Below, in pieces: positions 10,311 to 21,766 of a DNA stretch of 64,000 bases; positions within the stretch are counted from its first letter, which is position 1; the number at the start of each line of letters is the position of its first letter. The translations under genes and the position numbers were made by a program. Below the pieces are notes generated by a model, which did not search any database, was not told where the DNA came from, and saw nothing but the letters and a program-made list of their open reading frames with translations. The stretch is from Pictodentalium vernedei. Lineage: Eukaryota; Mollusca; Scaphopoda; Dentaliida; Dentaliidae. The stretch lies in assembly GCA_031216915.1 (NCBI GenBank), contig CM062289.1, positions 247,753,187-247,817,186 on the forward strand, in the 5' to 3' direction.

Positions 10311-12830
10311 CCTCTTATTTATATTTATTACTATAGTATACTGTAGGATACATGGATTATTATTCCGGTAGTGTAGCTCGAAAAAATTTGGATTTTGTCC
10401 ACACTTAGGCTCTATCGGGATGCCCTTGAGCTCTTAATGTTCCCTTTGTTTACAAAAAATATTTTTAATTTATTTATGATTGCTATTATTCATGTATCTC
10501 AGTTATATATATATATTGTTGTGGAGTTTGGAGGACTGATATCGACTTTAGTTGATGCACTCCTGCGGACTCTTGTATTCTTGAGTTCACTGGGATGATT
10601 GATGTTGGAGTCGGGCGTCGTGGTACGTTGTTGGCGATGAGGTTCTGAGAATCATGACTCTCACCGCGTTTTAATTCATTCTGTCAGTTTCTATTTCACA
10701 GGAACATGAACATGGTGATGATATTCTGACACCCATCCAAGTGTGCTAACGTCGTCGCGCTCCGTGGAGCATGTAGAGCTAGCTGCAGTGCACATTATTC
10801 GCAAGAGTTAGGGCCTTTTGTTAAGGGTTCTAATCTCTTGCAAGCAGCTAGCTCGACCGGTGAAGCGGTACTCTGCCCGTGGGTGCCGTGACGCCGGGTA
10901 AGTCCGTTGCGGTCATAGGAAGTGGATGTGGGTAGAGCGAGCACTTTAATATAAATAGCTCACCCAGCGACAACGGAAATAGGGAGGAAGTCAGCAAGTT
11001 CTTGTACTCGGCGAGGTCTGACAGACCGCGAGCGGGAGAGGCCCCCCTCTTTAATCTAGCAACGTCTGGGGTCAGATGTTGTTTTGAGAAACTTGCACAA
11101 GCCAGGAGCATATGCTGCCCTCCACTCGGGACGCTCTGTTTAGTCTGCAGCCAGGGTCGGCTTCAGTCAAGGCTTCCTCCGCTACGTTTCACAAGGCTGG
11201 AATGAGGTTTTCAGGTTGGAAACTTGCACGAGACAGAGCATATGTCCGCCCGCCGCTCGGGACGCTACGTCTAGTCTGCAGCCAGAGTCGGCTTCATTCA
11301 CGGCTTCCTCCGCTACGTTATTTAAGCACACACGACCGCATCCTAGCCACCCAAATTCGGATATCCAGCCTGTTGCACGAAGAAGGAACCACTCTTCGCC
11401 CGTGATGTTGGACCATCCGGTAGCTAGGGAGAGGAGGCCTCGATTATCGGGACGTTCGGAGAGAGGATCCGTTTCCGACACACCATCCCAGGAGCAGCAT
11501 GCGGCTTAGGAACCACTGCTCCTCAGGCCTTGATGACGGACTTGCTGTCGCAGATTGCGCAGCTGATCACAGCATCCCAGCAAGTGCAGATGCAGCCTCC
11601 CTCAGACTCAGAATCTGAACTGTCGGATGCTGCTGGGTCGGTCCAGTCATCTGTTCACGCAGATGCAATGGAGCGAGATTTGCATCTGATTCTCTCGGAT
11701 GGTGAAAGGGATAAGGAAGAGGATTACCCTTCCCTTTCGGAACAGTACATGGTTGCGATGGTTTTCATCCATCAATACTACCCTGATTTTGTTCCGCCGA
11801 ATCAGAATGCTGCGACGACAAGAGAGAAACCGCTGGCGCCGTTGGACGCAGACTTTATCCGGACAAAGGAGGAAGTCCTTTTTTCAGAAACAGTTTATGC
11901 AGGTGTCGCAGGCCTTCGGCCATATAGATGACGCTGTATTTATCCTCTTGAGTGCGAGGAAGAAGGTGGTTTCTTATCTTTATCTTCCATATACATACCG
12001 TTTTTTGGACCACGTTCATTTAAAAACGGTTGGAGAAGATGTTCAGAGAGTTCCTCTGTGTTTGGATGAGCAGGCCGGGGATCTAGAGGTATCCTTACCT
12101 GTATCATTCACTATTCGCTCAGACACTATTGAGACGGCAATTTCTTCAAATAGAGCGAATTTGGACGTTATGTCTTACGCAGATCACCTTACAAGACCTA
12201 TGGCGCAACGTCTCAAGGGAAAGGAATTTGAGGATGTTCGTACCTCTCTTAGTGTTCTTTCCAGGGCAATTATGTATACCCCGTATAACTCAGCCCTAAC
12301 AGTGGCTAGTCTGGAGTTAATCAGACGTGATGCTGCCCTTGCGTCATCATCACTGATAAGATGTCAAGGTGAAAAGCTCTCTCCGCTTTCCGGACATTTT
12401 ATTTTCGATGACTATCTTTCGTTAGTCTATGAACAGGCTACTAAGAAAGCGTCTAGTGCTCTATACCACGTTTAACTCCGCCCAAACAGTGGCTAATCTG
12501 GCTAATCTGGAGTTAATCAGATGTGATGCTGCCCTTGAGTCATCATCACTGATAAGATGACCAGATGAAAAGGTTTCCGCTCATTTTATTTTTCGACGAC
12601 TAGCTTTCGTTAGTCTATAAACAGGCTACTAAGAAAGCATCTAGTGCTCTGCTTTTGAAGTCAGTGTACTGTGGAGGTCGTCAGTATAGCGACTCGGGGA
12701 AGGGGTGTAGGTCTGATCGCGACTATCGGTCAGACATCCCTAGGCCGACTAGGCGATGTTCTTCACGGGGAGGATGTGGTTTCTCCTCCCGTAAGCCTCG
12801 CAGGTCATACAGGTGATGGTTAAGACCTCT
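10311..12830 (+). pseudogene. DIRS-A gag pseudogene with 5' leader remnant
   Basis: The leader landmark 'ggtagtgtagct..tgtccacacttaggctct' matches DIRS-D near 48170-48220. The gag body is broken into several frames. The best open pieces are at 11530-11931 (DLLSQIAQLITASQQ, SELSDAAGSVQSS) and 11699-12475 (SNRANLDVMSYADHLTRPMA, ALTVASLELIRRDAALASSS). The same blocks occur in order in DIRS-B, C and D. The N-terminal Cys/His module is not recoverable. The end (12690-12815) keeps the Arg/Gly/Ser-rich tail before pol. Part of the body is tandemly duplicated: 12275-12465 is repeated at about 12468-12655. In the family, gag is the particle and nucleic-acid-binding protein; this copy cannot make it. 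Confidence 0.8.
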
Positions 12831-14660
12831 GTTACTGGCCAGTTGGTGGAAGGTTATCATGCTCTGCAAAAAACTGGATAACTGTCACGGAAGATCAGTG
12901 GGTGAGAAGTGTAGTCTCGGACGGCTTACGGCTTTCATTCCGAGCAAAAACCCCACTAACAAGTTGTCTGCGTTGTACAAATCTTCCATCAAATCCTTGC
13001 ATAAGAGAGTTTCTCCTATCGGAGGTACAGGCTCTCTTAGAGGAAGCAATACAGGTCATCGTGAATCAGGATTCTCAAGATTTTTACAGTCACCTGTTCC
13101 TCGTACCGAAGCCAGACGGCTCCTTCCGACCGGTAATAGACTTGGGCTGGATAACAAGCTTATCTTGGCTCCAAAAATTTATATATGGAGATCATTTGGT
13201 CGGTAAACCCGAGCGTTCAAGTGATCGACTATGCGGCAAGCATAGATCTAAGGATGTGTACTTTCATGTCCTGGTACATCTGGCATTCTAAAAGTACCTG
13301 CAGTTCGCTGTACAAGGGAAGGTGTATCAGTTCAGAGCAATATGCTTTGGTCTGAACCTGGCTTCCTGGGCATTCACTCGAATAATGAACTCAGTAATGT
13401 CATACTTCTGAGCTCATGCATCTGTGGTAACGTCGGCTTACTTGGACAACCTTCTACAGGGATACGGCAACAGAATTATTCTTCAGAACGATGTTCAGAG
13501 TCTACTTCTATTACTCCGACGTCTCGGTTTCATCGTAAACGAGAAAAAGTCGGATCTAGCTCCGTACAAGTCGTTTATTCACTTGGGAATGAGCTTTGAG
13601 ACTCAACAATCTGGTTCGTCTGCCATTACCCAGAGCGAAATTAGTCAGTTGTTATGCTCGCTTTTGTCTACACTCAGACACATTAATAGTGAGGGAATTT
13701 ATGCGACTGTTGGAGCTGTGCGGAGCGGCTGTGGATCTCATTCTGATGGGCCGTCTGCGCGCACGTCCGCTCCAGATATTCTTTACTCAGAACAGGAGTG
13801 TGAAGATGCTTTCACTTTAACCAGTATTGTTTTAACGGACCGAGTAAAACAAGGGTTCAAATTTGTGCAGATATTCAGTGGTTAACTCAGGTAGTTCTGC
13901 TGCAACTGCTGGATCTGGCTTTCACGATTATGACGGATGCGAGTCAGATGGGTTGGGACGCGACCCTAAGTCCCACAGACTTGAAGTGTCAGGGTCTTTG
14001 GGACCCTCGGTTCCAGAAGAAACACATAAGCCTCAAAGATATGATGTTAATATGGCTAGCGCTACAACATTGGATTCACATAATAACGGACGTCCATGTT
14101 CAGATTTGGTCGGACAACTCGACAGTAGTAGCATACATCGGGAACCAGGGCGGCACCCATTCATTTCCGTTATGCCAACTAACGGAGAAGATTTTCCTAT
14201 ACATCACCTGGTCGCCTGTTGCAATTGGAGTGGACCTCAACAAGCGGGTATTTGGGCAGATTTGCTACCAATGGGATTGCCCCATGATAGATCTATTTGC
14301 GACGCACTGGAACAATCAGTTACTGTCGTTCGTGTCACCATGCCCAGTCCATCGAGCGTACACAGTAGACGCTCTGTCGATCTCATGGGGATGAATGATA
14401 GGATATGCATATCCTCCAATTCAGTTGATTCAGTAGATTATGTTTAAGATAAAACAGTTCCGTTGTGAAATCCTACTAGTAGCACCTCTGTCGTCACAGA
14501 AACCTTGGATCAGTCTTCTCAAGTGTCTGTTATTGGATATTACCCGGAAGCTTCTTTATCAGGGGAAATTTTTGTTCTTCACGCCCTTCTCCGCACATAG
14601 TGGCATAATGGAGTCAGCTAGACATGAGGGTACCCTTGCGGTTCCTATATTATTTTATGA
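12831..14660 (+). pseudogene. DIRS-A pol pseudogene (RT, RNase H)
   Basis: Reverse transcriptase blocks are recognisable in scattered frames: 'PKPDGSFRPVIDL' near 13108-13143, then the active-site codons at 13439-13450, which read YLDN instead of YLDD. RNase H is the best-kept part (13930-14394): MTDASQMGWD, WSDNSTVVAYIGNQGGTH, followed by the family C-terminal block MIDLFATHWNNQL and AVDALSISW with one change. The segment that normally carries the last RNase H Asp (IPGRLNVLADSLSRKG in DIRS-B) is deleted between 14205 and 14225. No recombinase frame follows; the element jumps to noncoding DNA at about 14660. Confidence 0.85.
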
Positions 14661-15130
14661 CTAACACAAGAACGATTAAGTAATGCGGGTTCGATATAGC
14701 TTTGAATCCCCCCCCCCCCCCCACCCCCTTCCCATCGCCAATGTGTTTAGAGGTGATTACCGGTCAAGACATAGTTTTCTTCCTGTAAGCCTCGTATGAG
14801 TTTAATTACATACATGCATTTCATGACTTCTCGATTGGCGGCTGGGTCGTGTTCTATGGCGACCTGATGGGCACATCCACTTTTTAGTTAGTTGGTTTCC
14901 TGTGGTTGTTCGTCTTTTTGTGATATATGAGCGCATCATTCATCATAAATAAATTGCTAGTCTTTGGGTACCTCGGAGGCTGCCTAGCCAGTTAACTGGT
15001 ATTCAGATGATTACATGCGGGATTTCAATGCTCACGCACATAATAATGAATTATTAAGCAGATGCATTATTGTATGTTATGGACCTTAGAAATTATTAAT
15101 TATTTCGGGGGCGGTCCGTGTCGAGCCTGT
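14661..15130. other. Unassigned stretch between DIRS-A pol and an inserted repeat
   Basis: No gene seen. It contains a C-run at 14708-14724. 'gtgtcgagcctgttaatcat' at 15118-15137 resembles the middle of the 5S-like SINE head. The recombinase gene expected here in DIRS-A is absent. Confidence 0.5.
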
Positions 15131-17855
15131 TAATCATACCTTCTTCCAAGTTTCTCATTGCCCCGTGGGAACCTCGGGAGCTAAAAATAGGAAAAACCTT
15201 AAAACTGCCATATCTCCAAAACTACACTGCACAGAGAATTCTTATTTTGTATAAAGCTTACTTTTATCCAGTAGAATAGAATGGTTTAAAAAAATCCCTA
15301 TCGGTTTGATCACAAGGTACTTTTTCAGCACTTTGAAAAAAGTGCTGAGTCAGCACTTTTTAACACTGTAGGCAGTGGGAAAAAGATTAAAAAATCTTCT
15401 TCTCCAGATCCAGCAGGCAGAATCTTTTGATATTTGGTATGCAGCATTGTAGGGTGGATCTGATTTAAGTTTATTCAAATCGGCCCCCTGGATTCATATT
15501 TGGGCTCAGAATAGGAGCCCGATTTCGAACTTAGTGCATTTCATGCAAATTTCTTAAAAAATCTTCTTCTCCAGATACAGCAGGCAGAATCTTTTGATAT
15601 TTGGTATGCAACATTGTGGGGTGGATCTGATTCAAGTTTGTTCAAATCGGCTCCTTAGATTAATATTTGGGCTCACTATAGAAGCTCGAATTCGAACTTA
15701 GTGCATTTCAGGCAAATTTCTTCAAAAATCTTCTTCTCCAGATCCAGCAGGCAGAATCTTTTGATATTTGGTTTGCAACATTGTGGGGTGGATCTGATTC
15801 AAGTTTGTTCAAATCAGCCCCCTGGATTCATATTTGGGCTCACTATAGAAGCCCGAATTCGAACTTAGTGCATTTCAGGCAAATTTCTTGAAAAATCTGC
15901 AAATTTCTTGAAAAATCTTCTTCTCCAGATCCAGCGGGCAGAATCTTTTGATATTTGGTATGCAACATTGTGGGGTGGATCTGATTCAAGTTTGTTCAAA
16001 TCGGCTCCCTAGATTCATATTTGGGCTCACTATAGAAGCTCGAATTCGAACTTAGTGCATTTCAGGCAAATTTCTTCGAAAATCTTCTTCTCCAGCTCCA
16101 GCAGGCAGAATCTTTTCATATTTGGTATGCAACATTGTGGGGTGGATCTGATTCAAGTTTGTTCAAATCGGCACGCTGGATTCATATTTGGGCTTACTAT
16201 AGAAGCCCGAATTCAAACTTAGTGCATTTCAGGCAAATTTCTTAAAAAATCTTCTTCTCCAGATCCAGCAGGCAGAATCTTTTGATATTTGGTATGCAAC
16301 ATTGTAGGGTGGATCTGATTTAAGTTTGTCCAAATCGGCCCCCTGGATTCATATTTGGGCTCAGTGTAGGAGCCCGATTTCGAACTTAGTGCATTTCAGG
16401 CTAATTTCTTAAAAAATCTTCTTCTCCAGATCCAGCAGGCAGAATCTTTTCATATTTGGTATGCAACTTTGTGGGGTGGATCTGATTCAAGTTTGTTCAA
16501 ATCGGCTCCCTGGATTCATATTTGGGCTTACTATAGAAGCCCGAATTCAAACTTAGTGCAGTTCAGGCAAATTTCTTAAAAAATTTTCTTCTCCAGATCC
16601 AGCAGGCAGAATCTTTTCATATTTGGTATGCAACATTGTAGGGTGGATCTGATTTAAGTTTGTTAAAATCGGCCCCCTGGATTCATATTTGGGCTCAGTA
16701 TAGGAGCCCGATTTCGAACTTAGTGCATTTCAGGCAAATTTCTTAAAAAATCTTCTTCTCCAGCTCCAGCAGGCAGAATCTTTTCATATTTGGTATGCAA
16801 CATTGCGGGGTGGATCTGATTCAAGTTTGTTCAAATCGGCCCCCTGGATTCATATTTGGGCTCAGTATAGGAGCCCGATTTCGAACTTAGTGCATTTCAG
16901 GCAAATTTCTTAAAAAATCTTCTTCTCCAGATCCAGCAGGCAGAATCTTTTGATATTTGGTATGCAACATTGTGGGATGGATCTGATTCAAGTTTGTTCA
17001 AATCGGTTTCCTAGATTCATATTTGGGCTCACTATAGAAGCTCGAATTCGAACTTAGTGCATTTCAGGCAAATTTCTTAAAAAATCTTCTTCTCCAGATC
17101 CAGCAGGCAGAATCTTTTGATATTTGGTAAGCAACATTGTGGGGTGGATTTGATTCAAGTTTCTTCAAAGCGACCCCCTGGGTTTATATTTGGGCTCAGT
17201 ATAGGAGCCCAAATTTGAACTTCGTGCTTTTCAGGCAAATTTCTTTGAAAATCTTCTCAAGATCCAGCACGCAGAATCTTTTGATATTGGGTATGCACCA
17301 TGCTTGGGGGGGGGGGGGGGGGGGGGAGGGGGGGGGAGTGAGATTCAAGTTTGTTCAAGCCAAGTCCCTGGGTTTATATTTGGGCTCAATGTGGTAGCCC
17401 AAATTATAATTTAGTTCAAAATGAGGAATTTTCTTTAAACATCTTCTTCAGATTCAGCAGTCGGAATGTTTTGATATTTGGTATGCAGCATCCTTATGGG
17501 GGTGAGATTTAAGTTTGTTCAAGCCATGTCCCTAGGTCCATATTTGGACTCACTGTGTGAGCTCGAATTGTAACTTAGTTCAAAAGGAGGAATTTTCTTT
17601 TAAAATCTTCTTCTTCAGATCCAGCAGTCGGAATGTTTTGATATTTGGTGTGCAGCATCCTTAGGAGGATGAGATTCAAGTTTGTTAAAGCCAAGTCCCT
17701 GGGTTCATATATGGGCTCCCTGTGGGAATCTTTGGATATTTGGTATAAGCTTTTCTTAGGAGGAGCAGATGCAACTTGTTGAAATCAATTCTCTGGGTTG
17801 ATATTTAGGCTACCATGTCAGGTGAGCACCCTCAGGCCCCTTGGGGCCTCTTATT
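15131..17855 (+). repeat. Helentron-like element with about 14 monomers of 168 bp
   Basis: The 5' part ('gctaaaaatag', 'catatctccaaaactacac') matches 25150-25215 of the element at 24670. Tandem monomers start 'atcttcttctccagatccag' at about 15393, 15558, 15727, 15912, 16079, 16246, 16413, 16581, 16748, 16916, 17082, 17250, 17444 and 17610. The right end has the subterminal TCAGGTGAGC (17818-17827) and the hairpin AGGCCCC/GGGGCCT (17834-17849), then 'ctta'. A G-run at 17305-17337 interrupts one monomer. The 5' hairpin head is missing. The element lies inside DIRS-A, replacing or following its recombinase region. Confidence 0.85.
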
Positions 17856-18385
17856 TATGATATGTCTTCTCTGTTACTGTATAGAGAGAGATACATGTAA
17901 TTCTTAATTTTAATTTTCTTTCATCTTGGGTTACAGGATTGGAACTATATTGATCTACTAATTCTGAAGTCCTAGGCCCCCTCCTTTTTACGATTCAGCT
18001 AGTCTGGGCCATTGGGTTATAGTTTAAAAATTTTATAAATTCAAAGTAATTTGTATATTTTTATACTTACCAATGGCCCAAACGGAGATGGCCCTCCCAT
18101 GAGTGGGCACTCATTCCTCCCTGCTGAATTATTATGTAATACTCTCTTCTACAAAGAATGATGTTGGCGCCAATTCCGGTCACTTCCTGACGTCTGCACA
18201 TGCGCGGAGAGTAAATGTATGGTGGGCCAGATAGGACTTTTAATTTTCGGTTTTGCAAGCAAATTTTGGGGATGGGGGGGGGTTCAAAATTTGTGTTTGG
18301 CCCTTAATAACTTTGAGTTAGCACCAGCTAGTCTGGGCCATTGGTAAGTATAAAAATATACAAATTACTTTGAATTTATAACTTT
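17856..18385 (+). mobile_element. DIRS-A 3' end: internal complementary region and right ITR
   Basis: 'gaagtcctaggccc..cctttttacgattcagct' matches the 3' regions of DIRS-B and C. The internal complementary region is at 17999-18083. Its right half ('ataaattcaaagtaatttgt' onward) is the complement of the terminal bases near 18325-18380. The right ITR (18076-18380) contains 'gttggcgccaattccggtca' and ends 'ggccattggtaagtataaaa'. The left half of the region predicts a left terminus that no longer exists in the window. Confidence 0.87.
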
Positions 18386-18613
18386 TGCTGAAAAATTATT
18401 GATGTTTCAGAGAAGTTTTTAATTGGTTCAGGATTATATCTATTCAGAATGATTCTTTAAAACCTGAAATTTAAATATAATATCTGTTTTATTCCCATGT
18501 ACAGATAACAGTTTTCTGAATTTTTCTTGAGACCCTGGAATTTCTAACAAAGCAGCATGCTCAGATCTTAGAACTAACCTTTTCTGTTTCTTCAGCTTCA
18601 GATGTATTCCATG

Positions 18614-19785
18614 CAGACATGTTAACTCTGCTGGAATGCCCCGGAAAATCTCAAAATTTCAGTGTAGTTCCCGGTCTCCCGGACGGGAATCAGTTTTGGA
18701 CCAAAAATCCCGGAAAACAACAGTTGAATATTTCTTTCCCGGTGTAACTTATGTAAAACGTTCGGAGTCCAATCACATGCATTTCAAACTCTGGTAAAAA
18801 CTCACGAAGCAGTAAAATATGGATTTAAGTTAAATTTATTTAAGAAAAGGGTATTTTATGATATATATTTCAACTGTGTTCATGTTTATTTCTGTTTTTT
18901 TCTTCGTAATCAGAGATTCTTGATCAATGTGAAAGTGTCGAAGTGAAAATAGGTGACTTACTTTCCAAAAATTGAAAGCTCCACCTTCAATGCTGTATTT
19001 TGGTAAATAAAATATATGAAAAGGAATTAATAATATATATTTATTTATTCATGGAATAGCTTTAATCCTCATCCCTTTTCCAAATCAAAATGTAAACAAT
19101 ACCTTGACCTCAACTATTTAACACAGTTTAAAAATAGGTTAAAGTCACTTAGGATGCCGAAAAATTATGACTGCATATTTATACACAATAGACTTATTTT
19201 CTAACACTTCATTTATTCTGTTGTGCTGACTACAGAACTGCTAACTATTGGCCGTCTGTACCCAGAAAATTTCGAATGGAATTCAAAAAAAAAAAAATCC
19301 TTCAATGATGAAAAGAAAAGTTTTGTGCAGGACACAAGCGTCCACACATGCAAGAAAGATTTGATAAAGATACTTTTCAAGTACCAATCTTCTTGCAGTA
19401 ACTGAACATTAGGACATCTTTTCCTGTTAACATTTCCAGACTTGGGAAATTATTAGCTTAGTAGACTTCGATAAAAGCAAACCACAAGTGGTGGTGCTCT
19501 GTGGGTGGGGGGTCTCATGAAGAAGAGGATGCCGGTGGGTTGGGGGGGGGGGGGGGTATCAAATCAACAATTATTTCATGATTTTTTAACATAGCATAAA
19601 TGCATCAGCATAATTGACAACTAGATCTGGATATAACCTGTGTTAATTGTGGTCCATGAGCTGAAAATTTGCAAGTTTTTTCTTTTGTTTTGTCCCAGCG
19701 TGAACTTTTCCCTGAAATCCATCCCATTTCCCTGAAAATAACCCTCAAGTTCCCTGAAAAATAATTCTGGAGGTTAACATGTCTG
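18614..19785. mobile_element. Nonautonomous hAT-type element
   Basis: A perfect 13-bp terminal inverted repeat, CAGACATGTTAAC (18614-18626) and its complement (19773-19785), encloses 1172 bp. The 8-bp direct repeat ATTCCATG flanks it at 18606-18613 and 19786-19793. CAG-starting termini and an 8-bp target duplication are hallmarks of hAT transposons. There is no transposase frame inside. Near both ends lie 'ccc(t/g)gaaaa' motifs in opposite orientation, possibly subterminal transposase sites. Confidence 0.88.
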
Positions 19786-19793
19786 ATTCCATG

Positions 19794-20060
19794 ATTTTAA
19801 CATACTAACAAATATTACAGATTTGCTCAAGTACAGATCATTTTACAGACCAATTATGCCAAAAAAAGTGTTATCAGGTTGAAAAGGAGAAATGAAATGA
19901 TGTGCTAACAGGCAGAAGATTGTGGAGAATGAGTCTCCCAAACTTTTCTTGAAAAATGACAACCTTATATACTACCGGTACTCATTTTGTTACTGTTATG
20001 CCTTCACTTTCTGGGTACTCAAGCCTTAAAAGAAATGTACATGGGGTGCTCCAGTTGGTA
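19794..20060. other. No feature recognised
   Basis: AT-rich sequence with no open frame or repeat that I can place. Confidence 0.4.
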
Positions 20061-21164
20061 TGAAAAGTTTATTGTCTCCCACTTTTTGAAAAAAACGGGA
20101 GATATTAAATTTGGGGTGTCCTTCCGTGTTTTTCGTTTCCAGACTCTAACTTTCTTTACAGTTACTGGATTTCGATGAAATTTTGGTAGTAGATCACTTT
20201 CATCAATTGTGGGTCCAAGTTCGAATATGGACATTTTTCCGTGCATATTTAATTAGGTTGTTGAAATTTGATTGGCTGACGGTTTCCAGACTCTAACTTT
20301 CCTTAAAATCAACCGATTTCGATGAAATTTCATATATGGATTACTTTTATCAATACCTAGGTCAAGTTCAAATGTGGGAAATTTTGTACCGAAAATCTGT
20401 CCGTCTGCCCTGTGCATCAACGCACCTCGGACTAAAAGCCGTATTTATGAACTGATCTTCATGAAACTTCTTAGGTATCTTTGTTATCATTGTGAGACCA
20501 GAATATGTGTTTTGGGGTTCGGTCCAAAATTCAAGATGGCCACCAGTGGCCATTTTGTTCCAAAATTGGGTGTAATCAGTTTTTTGTACAGAACTTCTAT
20601 ATGAAAGTTCGGATTTGAATATTTTTTTTTTTAATTAATTTTTGTATGAATGTTTAGTAACATGCAATACATCACATATAATACAGATTTTGTTCTCGTG
20701 CAAAAAATATGCAAATTAGGGAAACTTTGATTTATTCAGTGCTTCTACTAATACACAGTAAGTGCACACCTTCCGTGTTTTTCGCTTCCAGACTCTAACT
20801 TTCCTTACAGTCAGTCAATTTCGATGAAATTTGGGTAGTAGATCACTTTCATCAATTGTGGGTCCAAGTTCGAACATTTGCATTTTCCGCGCATATTTAA
20901 TTAGGTTGCTTAAATATGATTGGCTGATGGTTTCCAGACTCTAACTTTCCTTAGAGTCAACCAATTTCAATGAAATTTCATATTGATTACTTTTATCAAT
21001 ACCTAGGTCAAGTTCGAATGTGGGAACTTTTGTACCGAAAATCTGTCCGTCTGCCTGTCCGTCTGCCCATTCATCAACGCACCTCAGACTAAAAGCTGTA
21101 TTTATGAACCGATCTTCACGAAACTTCTTGTGTATCTTTGTTATCATTGTGAGACCAGAATATG
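20061..21164 (-). repeat. R1 repeat, tandem dimer (period about 665 bp)
   Basis: 20105-20500 repeats at 20770-21160 (shared 'ttccagactctaacttt', 'atttcgatgaaattt', 'cctaggtcaagttc', 'gtaccgaaaatctgtccgtc'). The linker 20585-20763 is the complement of 141-302. 'ccgtctgcctgtccgtctgc' at 21047-21066 is the GTCTG-type spacer seen in hairpin-headed elements. No coding capacity. Confidence 0.75.
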
Positions 21165-21766
21165 TCTTCATCATTACTTCTTTTGCAACTCTACAAAGTC
21201 AGACTCTCCCAGTACCATATACAGACCACCATATTATCTGGACATCACTTCCAAGGTTTTATTAACTTCTGATCACAAGCTTTACAGGTTGGTTAACACT
21301 TTTCACATCAGTTTAATGTAATATGTCTTATCATACAGTCTTAATTTTTAGTGATTCTCACAGTTATACTCCACATCACTTTACTTGCTTTGACAGTGAC
21401 CTCCGAGAAAATAAATCTGATAACCACTGTCTAAAGCACTGTCTGTTCTGTCTCTTCTAAGTAACTTCCACTTGCAACTCAAATATATTCCACTGGATGC
21501 ATTAATTCCCCTTGAAACTGCTGCCCAGCGGTAGACATGAAATCATTGAATTTGCTTGTTTTTTTCTGAAAAGACCCTGGACCATCACCTATGGAGGATA
21601 CACTCTCTTAACCCACCACAGGGTAACCCTCCCCTGTCACATCATTTAACTCGTTGCATGATGCTGGTGGATATTCCTGCCCAGCACAGGGTTTCTCTTG
21701 TCACTGAAATACATATACATTGGGAAGATTTAATCATATTTTCCTCCTGTAAATTGAATGGATTTT
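21165..21766. other. No feature recognised
   Basis: No convincing gene. The frame at 21556-21804 runs into a repeat head and is not supported. The sequence is not obviously repeated elsewhere in the window and could be older unique DNA. Confidence 0.4.

Noticed and set aside
15131-17855. CRISPR array
   Set aside because: Units of about 168 bp are contiguous with no unique spacers; the context is eukaryotic satellite DNA.
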